64,000 nucleotides of DNA from Symsagittifera roscoffensis (taxonomy: Eukaryota; Xenacoelomorpha; Acoela; Convolutidae). Shown piece by piece: positions 12,001 through 21,400 of this stretch. The stretch covers positions 10,339,716 through 10,403,715 of the forward strand of contig NC_087067.1 of the NCBI RefSeq assembly GCF_963678635.1. Direction: 5' to 3'. Within the stretch, counting starts at the first letter, position 1. Every line of letters begins with the position of its first letter. A program made the position numbers and the translations under genes. The notes under the pieces were generated by a model. It saw nothing but the letters and a program-made list of their open reading frames with translations, did no database searches and was not told the DNA's origin.

Positions 12001-14850
12001 GATTTTTGTATTTCTCTTATCTTTGAATTTGTACTACATTGATGATTTTACAAATGAAGTAATAGCCAAGTTCAATCGTGTCTCAACTGGTTGATAGGAT
12101 ATTTAATAGGCTGCACCAAACTGAATAATTTAATAGTGCAGAAAATTTTTTTTTGCTAGATGTGTGATACTAATGAAAATGCAAAACGTTTCTTTGGTTA
12201 AACGCACTTCCAAAGATGCAACGCGTTCCAGTCTGTTAATTTGAACAAACAGAGAAAATTTAAAACATTTTCGAATCTAGGCAGTAGTAGAATATAAAAA
12301 ACCTTATTAGTATTTGCAATTTTTTTGAAAAAACTTCAAAAACTTTCGAAAATATTTTCTATAAAAACAGACAACTACAATTGTATTGTTTTTATTCTAA
12401 AAAATTAATTCATATAGCAATTTTTTCTTCTCAGTTTTATGCCTGATGAAGGATCTGGTTGGGTTGATTTTGAAGCATATAGTGTTGAAAATTTTGCACG
12501 ATCAGTCACTCATTAGTATTAGGCCTAGAGTCAGTAGCTGTAAGGCCTTGATATATATCTTTATAATGGTTTTCTGAAAAGGCAAATCAACCATATCACA
12601 CAATTTTAGACTCAAAACTCAAAATCGTTCTTTGGCGGCCATTTGAAAGGCTTCTGTGGGAGATTAGTGAACCTAATTAGTTATATGAAATATTGCTAAA
12701 AGTTTTTCGAAATTCCATCAAACTGAATGTGCAGACGATGTAGCGCGTTCTCAAAACAAAAATTACTTTTTTCAAAGCAAAGGCTCAAACGCATGCAGAC
12801 TTTTCCAAGCAATTTAACAGCTAATTAATAATCTTTCTAAAATGAGATTTAAAACTTTTAGCATAATCTTATTGAAGTTTCTAAGCTTAAACATCCAGAT
12901 GATACCTTAGGTCAACATTTCAATAGGTAGGCTGGTTGAAGTAGCAAAATTCCTTAGCGTGGAGACAAATGAGCTGAAACTGCCCAATATGGGCTAAGAA
13001 AATAAATACTTGATTCGGCGCATGGAGGAAATATATTAAAAGTTTTGTGTTTTTAATGTCTAGAAATCCTTTATTTGATTAAATTTAAGATTATCAAAAC
13101 AGTCAAAACTTCTCGAATGGTTAAATTTTGAGTTCGAAAAAATCAATTCAAAAAATTTAAAAAAAACTCTGTTTAGCCAAGTCTAGGCGATGATGATATT
13201 AACCTTAGAATTCTAAACTGAAAACTGGAAACCCAGCTACATAAAATTGTCATTTTCAAAAGTAAAATTGGGCTTTATGTCAAGCTAAAAATCTGTCAGA
13301 GGGTTTTACAAACTTTGAAAATAGTGCTTCATCATAAATTTTACAGGAAAAGATACAAATATTTTTGCTTATGAACAATTCAGTCTCAAGAAAATGCAGA
13401 AATAACGCAAACAAAATTTTATCGCTGTTTTTTTTTAATTCGTTTTTGTTGTATTATTAAAAACAAATTGGTCTAGCAATCAACCTGAGTAGACTTGTTT
13501 TTAGTTTTTGACGAGAGTTTTTGCATGAAATAATAGTTTAGAAGTCCGGCGAACTTGATCTGTTGGCTAAATTCTCAAGCGCTTGTTTTGCGGATGAGGA
13601 AGATGTTATTCCAAGTTCAAACGAAATTGCCATTGAATTAAAACTTAAGCAAACCGAGAATACGCAAACTTTTGTAATTATCTGAATTCATTCTGATATC
13701 TTTATGAAAAAAAAACTTTCAATCAATTAGTATCATTTATTAGTATCAATTAGCAATCGCTTAGTTTCATTGATTTAGTTGAGAAAACAATACTCAATTC
13801 AGAAGAATCTTTAATTTAAAAGGCATTTACAATTATTGAGTGGTTGCAAATTTTTTCTGAAGCTTCAATTTTCTAGCACAACACACGCACATACAAAATA
13901 GCTAAAATGTTTAATTATACCTGCATTTTGTTTTAGGTTGACTGATTTTTGTATTTTTTTGCCTTTTAATTTGTACTACAGTGATGATTTTACAAATGAA
14001 GTAAAAACCAAGTTCAATCGTGTCTAAACTGATTGATAAGATGCTTAATAGACTGCACAAAACTGAATAATTTAATAGTGCAGAATATTTTTTTTGCTAG
14101 ATGTGTGATAATAATGAAAATGCAAAACGTTTCTTTCGTTAAACGGCACTTCCAAAGGTGCAACGCGTTCCAATCTGTTAATTTGAATAAACAGTGGTAA
14201 CATAAAAAAGTTTCGAATCTAGGCAGTAGTAGAATAAACAAAACCTTATTGGTATTCGCATTTTTTTGGAAAAAATTTCAAAAAGTTTCAAAAATTTTTT
14301 CTATAAAAACAGACAACAACAATTGTATTGTTTTTATTCTGAAAAATTGATTCATCTAGCTTTTTTTTTCTTCTCAGTTTTATGTCAGATGATGAATCTG
14401 GTTGGGTTGACTTCTGAGCATATAGTTTTTTGAATTGTTAGGCCAGGAGTCGGTAACTGTGTTGCCTTGACATACATCATTATAATGGTCTTCTGAAAAG
14501 GCAGTTCAATCATTTAACCCAATTTTAGGCATTTAGTTTATAGCCTCAAAATTGTTCTTTGAAGGACATTTGAGATCATTTTTGAGAGGTTATTGAACTT
14601 TATTAGTTTCTGAAACCATAGCTAAAAATTTTTAAAAATTCCACCAAACTGAATGTACAGATAATTGGGCGCGTTCTCGAAAAACTATTTTCGAAGCAAA
14701 GCCTCAAATGCCTGAAGATTTTTTCAAGCTATTTAATAGCGAATTAATAATCATTTCAAAATGAGATTTAAAACATTTAGCAAAATTTTATTGAATTTTC
14801 CAGGCTTAAACATCTAGATGATACTTCTGAACAATATTTATATAAGTATA
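9042..14850. repeat. tandem array, three ~1.95-kb units
   Basis: Units begin near 9050, 10982 and 12930, marked by the phrase GTAGC(A/G)AA(A/G) ... TTAG(C/T)(A/G)TGGAGA. A second landmark CAGTTTTATG lies at 10471, 12432 and 14375. Identity is patchy. The last third of unit 1 matches unit 2 almost perfectly, and the first two thirds of unit 2 match unit 3 at roughly 94% by eye. Unit 1's first part and unit 3's last part are only about 75% similar. The units encode nothing recognisable. Each contains one copy of a motif like AACGCGTTCCA then TTAATTTGAACAAACAG (10300, 12220, 14165), which resembles the inverted terminus of the foldback element at 3.3 kb. Confidence 0.85.
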
Positions 14851-15321
14851 AAAATTTCGTGATTCATTTCAAGAAGCAGGAAACTTTTGAATCAAAACAA
14901 TATGTTTCATGGGAACGAAACACTCAAAGACATCATATTTGGGCCTTGAAACCTGTAAGTTATTCTGGTTTATTATTGATTTGGTTTCAAAAATTGATGG
15001 AAAATCTTTCAAAATACTTTTGATTTTGATATAAATAGCTACAAAAGTTTTTTTAGAAGGTTACCTTTTTAAAAATTTGGTTTTGAATATCAAATTTTAT
15101 TTTTTTTTCAAATATTTCAGTTGAAAGATTTGAGTCAAAAACTGCGATATCAAAAGTCAAAAAGAAGCTAAAAAAAGTTATTAGTTTTTGGGTAGGCAGC
15201 GAACCATGCTCGTTCTTCAAAATAACCGCTCGTATCATGGCAGAGGCTTACTTTTTCCGGTCACTTCTTAAAGTCTATGTAAATTTTTCTAAATAAAATA
15301 TGTTTTAAAAAAAATTTATAA
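14851..15321. other. non-coding stretch after the array
   Basis: AT-rich with no repeat or gene that I can support. The minus-strand frame 15053-15238 has no recognisable content. Confidence 0.45.
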
Positions 15322-15712
15322 TCCAAATCTTAAAACAATCAAGTATAACTGTATCAATTGAAGTTTTATTCTGCCCGAACAACCAGCCAGTTTCCACGAA
15401 AACTTTGTGTTTGTCTGTCATATCAATAGAAAAATTAATCAGACTCGTATCAGATTCAAAACTGAATCTTGATAAAACGATAAAACGTTAAGTAATGAAA
15501 AAAAACCTCATACAAAAGAACATAACGATAAAAAATGCCGATACCGAAAACAAAAATAGGAAAATTTATTGACGCGCAAAAAACTCAGATACGGGAACTA
15601 ACTTACAAAATCAAAACCCGCTATATCTAGATAACATCCAACTCATTTCAAAAAGTAACAGAAAAAATTAATTTACTGTATTACACTTTAACTTCAACAA
15701 ATCAATGAATCT
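15322..15712 (+). repeat. diverged ~380-bp repeat, copy 1
   Basis: Shares the ordered blocks CAAATCTTA, AGTATA(A/G)C(T/C)GTATCAATT, GCCCG(A/T)ACAACCA, TTTGT-TCTGTC, CTCATACA-AAGAACAT and ACTCA/TTCACGGGA(A/G)CTAA with 16553-16923. Identity is perhaps 65-70% by eye. Non-coding. Confidence 0.65.
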
Positions 15713-16552
15713 AACAAATTTTTGAAATAATTCGTTTTTCAAGTGAAACAAAAATAGATAATTGTTTCTGTTATGTAGCCAGAAATTAATTTTTTGCTAT
15801 TTCAAAGTTGTTAATCTCATGATTTCAAGCCAATTAGACAAACTTTCCAGATATATTGAATCGAGGCGAAATTTTATTTCGTACAAAAAACTTCATTGCC
15901 AAAAAATCAAATACAACAAGCTTTATCTCAAAAACTTGAGCAAGTTTCTACAAATTGTCCAATAGTTAATTAAAACATCCGAGTGTCCCTCTAAAAATGC
16001 AGAATTAGAACGTCTGCAATTTTAATGATATAAGTGCTCTCACAATTCCGGTAAACTATTCAAGCTTTGTTATTAATTTTTTTAAAGTTGAAAAATCTTC
16101 CAATATGTTCTGGATTTTTTTTCAATTGTTCAAAATTTTCTTTAAAAACTACCAATTAGTTTCAAAGACTTGATTTTAAATCAGATAAATAATTTAAAAC
16201 CAAAAATGTCATTTAAGCGTATTATTTAAACGGTCAAGGAACTGTACAGAAAAAAAACTTGAAAAATAAAAAAATAAGTTGAAAATATTTTTTCCGTTGA
16301 AATTTTTTTTCACTGTTTTCCCTTTCAAAAAGATGAAAATATTTTTATTCCTCTCAGAATCAAGATTTCCTTTATCGAAATTCAGCAATAATTACTGTTA
16401 AGATTAATTTTGTTTATGTTGCGTACCATGCCCTTATAACAATTTGAAACCTCGTGCCCTGGCAAAGCTTTGAATATTCCCATTGCCCTTCGAAGTAATT
16501 GAAAACACTTTTGATGATATAGGTCGAGAAAAAAGTTGAAAATTTTTTTTAT
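15713..16552. other. non-coding stretch
   Basis: A short plus-strand frame (15762-15965) is unrecognised and AT-driven. Nothing else seen. Confidence 0.45.
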
Positions 16553-16923
16553 GCAAATCTTACAAAAACAGAGTATAGCCGTATCAATTACAGCTTTTTT
16601 TCAGCCCGTACAACCACCACGTTTGCACACGATTTTTGTTTCTGTCTGTCGAGATATAAACTAAGTTTACTCACACACATCTTATCCAAAACTATGTAAA
16701 ACCTGCTGGAACGATAAGACTTGAAGTAAAACAATACTCCTCATACATTAGAACATTACAAAAAAAGTCAGGTGCTGAAATCAAAAATAAAATTTTGTCG
16801 TGAGGCGACAAAAAACTGTTCACGGGAGCTAAATTTGAATTGGAAAACCAATTATATCTGTAGAAAACCCATCTCGATTAAAACGATTTTACAATTTAGT
16901 TAAGACAAATCGATGAAAAAAAG
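16553..16923 (+). repeat. diverged ~380-bp repeat, copy 2
   Basis: Same block order as 15322-15712, direct orientation, about 1.22 kb away. This copy also contains the small palindrome TGTCGTGAGGCGACA at 16796-16810. Confidence 0.65.
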
Positions 16924-17088
16924 GTATCCTGAAATGCCTTGTTTGAAGTAGACAAAAAAACTGAATTTTTCCCTTACCTGGCCAGCAAGTAATCTTTGTT
17001 TTTTTTTTAATTTGAATTCTAAAATTAACAATAAATCTGGATTTTACACAGGAAAGTAAATCTGGATTTTGATTAAAGCAGAAGCTGG

Positions 17089-17306
17089 ACTCGCAGTTCG
17101 GTGATTTTACTGCGCCATTTCACAGAAAAACGAGTAATTCAGTCGCTTCACTTTGGTAGTTTATTCAGCTTATCACTTGAGGTGTTATGTTTTCACTCAA
17201 TGTAACATAACACCTCAAGCGATAAGCTGAATAAACTACCAAAGTGAAGCGACTGAATTACTCGTTTTTCTGTGAAATGGCGCACTAAAATCACCGAACT
17301 GCGAGT
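17089..17306. repeat. long near-perfect inverted repeat upstream of the GTPase gene
   Basis: The left arm 17089-17191 (starting ACTCGCAGTTCGGTGATTTT) and right arm 17204-17306 (ending CACCGAACTGCGAGT) are reverse complements over 103 bp with two mismatches visible, around a 12-nt loop. A transcript would fold into a ~100-bp duplex. It ends 141 bp before the ATG at 17448. It could be a young foldback transposon, a small-RNA precursor or part of the gene's promoter/5' UTR. No target duplication is obvious. Confidence 0.92.
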
Positions 17307-17447
17307 GAAAACATGTTCAACCAGTAAAAATTGAACATCCTACCACGTTGCGGCTTCATATTAAAGCTATCGGCTATAATTAAGATATCTAAAATAAAGT
17401 TTGTTTAGATCTGATACTTGATAGGCGGGGAAAACCTGTCGATAAAA

Positions 17448-18407
17448 ATGGTTCTTCCAGAAGATTCTGACGAAGACATTGGTATTTTGCTGCCGACAAA
17501 ATTCAAACACAAACTGGTTCAAGTTTTGAGCGATTTGAATATTGACGAAGAATCAAAAAAGTGGATTCTGAAGTTTAGTTTTCAATGGGATAGCTTAGAC
17601 GAGCTTGACGAAAGTGAGGACCTCTCGAAAAAAAAAATCAAACTTCTGAAACAAGAGCTTCAGACCCCATTTGCTGAATTCAAATTCGAAAGGAGCTCAA
17701 TTATTGAAAATCTTGTAACAATGGGAGTTGAACGTTCTAAAATCAAGGAATCACAGTTCCTCAACTACTGGTTCAGAGGAAACAAAGTTTTGAAACTTTT
17801 CTTGCGCTCTGACGAAGCAAGTCAATGGTTCAACGAAGACGACCTTGAAACCATATTCCTCAATGGGTTCGCATTTAACAACGAACAAATTAGCACACTT
17901 AGACGTTGCAACTTCTCTCTATCTGCAATGGAAACAGTTTTGCAGGAACTGGAATTAGAAGACGACGCAATAACGTGGATTCTTCAGAATTTTCAAAAAT
18001 TTGAAACACTTGATAAAGGGTTGGAAGATTGCATTTTCCTGAGCGAGAAACAAAAAGAAAATGTAATCAAAGAGCTCCGGTCTGATTTCCAGTGGATGAT
18101 ATCGGAGCGCAAGAAAATTGACAACTCTGCAGACCCAGGATTTCAAGAACCAGAGCAACAAGACGAAACCCAGAACGAAGTTTTGCTCGATGATGGGGAG
18201 ATTTTCAGCGAAATTGGAAATTTAACTATTACAGCAGACGAACTTGATTGTAATTTATCAAATTTCGATGAGAGTGGATCGGATACTTCCGAGGAAGGCG
18301 TCGACGAGTTTCATGAAGATCCTCTCCCCAATTTCGACTCAGATCAAGTTGAAAAACTTTCGTTTTGTCGCTCACCCACAATAAGGGCGACGATGAGAAA
18401 AACATGA
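17448..18407 (+). CDS. N-terminal part of giant GTPase protein (upstream reading frame)
   Basis: I chose ATG 17448 (context AAAAATGG) over an upstream non-ATG extension. The frame runs 319 codons to TGA 18405-18407. I infer that residues 1-300 are exon 1 of the GTPase gene, because splicing out 18348-18385 joins it in frame to the following 5.85-kb frame. The sequence is acidic. A ~50-residue module occurs twice: residues 26-75 (VLSDLNIDEESKKWILKFSF ... LDELDES ... LSKKKIK) and 164-213 (VLQELELEDDAITWILQNFQ ... LDKGLED ... LSEKQKE). A less similar helical stretch lies between them. Residues after ~225 are very rich in Asp/Glu/Ser, a probable disordered linker. No match to a named domain is claimed; a helical adaptor fold is plausible. 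If it is a separate gene, it overlaps the next frame by 55 nt. Confidence 0.75.
   Translation: MVLPEDSDEDIGILLPTKFKHKLVQVLSDLNIDEESKKWILKFSFQWDSLDELDESEDLSKKKIKLLKQELQTPFAEFKFERSSIIENLVTMGVERSKIKESQFLNYWFRGNKVLKLFLRSDEASQWFNEDDLETIFLNGFAFNNEQISTLRRCNFSLSAMETVLQELELEDDAITWILQNFQKFETLDKGLEDCIFLSEKQKENVIKELRSDFQWMISERKKIDNSADPGFQEPEQQDETQNEVLLDDGEIFSEIGNLTITADELDCNLSNFDESGSDTSEEGVDEFHEDPLPNFDSDQVEKLSFCRSPTIRATMRKT
18348..18385 (+). other. proposed 38-nt intron joining the two frames
   Basis: Starts GTTGAA after codon CAA and ends CACAATAAG before GGC. Removing 38 nt shifts the frame by exactly the amount needed and joins FDSDQ to GDDEKNMK, both acidic. No canonical slippery heptamer lies in the 55-nt overlap. 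This is inference; the donor and acceptor are minimal. Confidence 0.45.
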
Positions 18408-21400
18408 AATCTGATTCAAACTGTGATCTGCCGACGGGAGTAAAATTTGAGAAGCTACGAGTCACCGCGCTTCTTTCGTCTTCAGAAGAAATGCAGGACG
18501 GTACAAGGGTCTTAAAATTTAATTTACAAGACAAAGGAGTTGAAGCCATATCTAGTTTGAATCCAACTTCGTTGGAGACGTTTAATAAAGAAAAATTCCT
18601 TGATTTACATCAATCGAATGAAACTTCTTTTGTTTTTCTCGGCTTGATTGGACCATTTCAAGCTATTGTTGAAGGTTTTGAGAACTACATCGATTCTGAA
18701 ATTGTAGAGTTAATAAAAACCTCAGAGTCTTTCAAACATTCCGGACTGTACTTAGTGCACATCAAAGATGAGGAAACTATTTTCATCATTTACTATTCAA
18801 AAGACGATGAAGATTTCCGTGAAGTTAGAAAAGACTCTAAAATTGTACACTTTCTACGGTATTTGTGCGAATTGACTAATCAAGTGATTTTCTGTCTCAG
18901 TGATCAAGGTCAAGAGCTTTTTGTGAAAAACTCGCTACAAAACTTGACAGAGCCAACTCGCATGGAGTTCATTGAATCCGAAACCTCTCAAAAGCCAGAA
19001 GAATGCAAAATAACTGACCTGGGATACATTTCTGCAAAAATTGTCTCTTCCGACAGAATTTTTGCCAGCAATTTTGGCTTCTGTATCATATCTGAACAGA
19101 AATTGGCGCCTGAATCGAAAACTCAAAGAACAGAAAAAGTAGGAAGCGTGACAGATTTTAAATGTTATATCGACAAAAAGTATGTTGATGTGGATGAAGT
19201 TTGTGATGAGTACAAACGAGAGTTTATGATATCATATTTTGGAGAAACATATGACCAAATGATGAACAAAATCACCGATGAAATTGTCAAAGAGAAGAAG
19301 GTATTGAAAGAAAGCAGTAAAGAAATTCTCATCAATTCAATTGCTCTATTTTTTATTCGAAAACTTTTTCCATTTGAATACAAAATAATCTCCAATTTTT
19401 ATGCTTCAGCAAACACAGCAAAAACTGACTTTTTGAGAACAGATCTGAATCTCAGCGATGAAAACCTTTCGGATTCCCTCGACCAAAAACATCGCAGAAA
19501 AATTGAAGAAAAACTACGAGAAAAAAAAGACGAGTGGTTTTCAGTTAAAACCAAACTACTACAAGAAGAGCTCAAAAAAAGGATGAAAGCTCCAAAACAT
19601 AAAACATTTGAAAAACTAGGCTGGAAAAAATTAACAGAATACGCCAGAAAAACATTGCCAGATTATGATGAACTAATCACGAGTCTCTTGTCAATTACGA
19701 ATTTGAACAATGACAGCCTTGATTGGGAAAAGACGCTGTCAGAATTCATCGCTAAAGTTCGAAAAGCAGTAAAGAAAAGCTGTTCTTCTGATAGCAAGAT
19801 TCATAGCTACACAAAAAAAGTTATGGATGACAGAGCTGAGAGTCTTAAACTTCAAAAAACTCTACCCCTAGTACAAAGTAATTTTGAAACTTACATCAGA
19901 CAGCAAAATCAACTTTCAGCAAAATCAAAAAAAGTGCCTCCTTCAGAAAGTAAAATTCTTGAAATAAAACTGACGACCAAAGTTGACCCACAGCATACAC
20001 TTAACGATGAAAGTCCCGTAAAGTTTGAAATGGTGTTCGAAGATTACAAGGAGACTCAGGAAAAAGAACTTACCTTATCAATTCCATTTGTCGGGGAAAA
20101 GCAGCTCAATGCAATGCATCAAAACCATCATTCTTTCGACGTGGAAAGAATCACCTTCAAGCAAGTTGGAACAATCCTCATCCCGGCGGATGTTTCTGTG
20201 TTTGAAGCGTATCCCATGCAATCTCTGAAAGTCATGATTTTGCTGAACGAAAGGTTGAATTCAAGTATAAAAGTAGTCAAAATAACAGAAGAAGGCATAG
20301 TTCATGAAATTCTATACTTCACACTTCGCTACAAAGTTTCCTCGAGTTCTTTTGAGTCTAAAAACAAAATATTAGCCCTGTTTTACGAGGAAGATGCCCA
20401 CTCTATCCATTTGTACAAGTTTGGCCAAGATCTTAGCAAACCGATTAAACTAAATTCTGTTAAATTGAATGTACCTTACGGGTTTCAGGGGCCCCTTAGA
20501 TTCAGCTTCCAGTCTAGTAGCTCTTATCTCTGGTTTTTCTTGCAGAATAAACTAATTAAATTAAACTTCAAGACAAATAAATTTGTTCAAAAGCTTACCT
20601 ATAACAACAGTTGTAGAAAATTGATTTGTACACCAGATGGAAACGGGCTAATTTGTATACCAGAAGCTGGCGCGCCTGTAATGATAATGACGGGAACTAG
20701 TCACGTTCACCCCACACAAATTGTGGATGAACTAAGCGATGTAGTAAGACTGACAGCTGCATGGAATCAAACTTTGATCCTTGAAAAACGAGAAGAAAAA
20801 ATTTTTGTCAGAAAACTTGTCATTACAATCGGATCGAACACAGACACTGAAATAGACATGTTTACTGATTTGACCGAACAAATTAGTTGCTCATCTGAGC
20901 ACTGGATCAGAAGCATCTACTGGATGTTTGCCAAGTTTCCATGTAACGACCTACTAGCGACCGAACAATCCATGACAGACATTTGGTTTTTTTTACCTAC
21001 TACTCCAGTAAATTTCTGCGAGGATGTGAAACATGAGCTCCAAGAAATAAATGAAGAGTTAGATGAAACAAAAAAAGCGCTTGATTTTATTAAAATTCAC
21101 ATTAATGATCTAACTACTTACAAAAACATTGGCGGTGTTTTAGCAAAGGAAAAGGAGCGACTGACTAAGAAGCAGCTCAGAAACTTTTTAGTAAAACTAA
21201 TTACATTCGTTCCTATTCAAATTGCAAGGAGTCAGTTGAATGAATTTCTGATCATGAATGGGAACAAGCCACTTCAGAGCTCATCAATTTCAGTCAATTC
21301 TGTTTTTGATCTAAAAGCTCAAATCAATTTTGGTTGGTATGAATCTGTTTTTAACAGTTGGAGCCGTGATATCAAAATAGTTTCATCAATGGGAAAACAG

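Noticed and set aside
16796-16810. Match of TGTCGTGAGGCGAC to the first 14 bases of the 5' LTR
   Set aside because: A 14-base match within 64 kb can arise by chance, and nothing LTR-like follows at 16.8 kb.
17418-17447. Upstream extension of the GTPase N-terminus from a TTG
   Set aside because: Non-ATG starts are not expected here. ATG 17448 has a good context.
18351-18407. Programmed -1 frameshift between the two GTPase frames
   Set aside because: The overlap contains no X-XXY-YYZ slippery site with matching codons, so a small intron is favoured.
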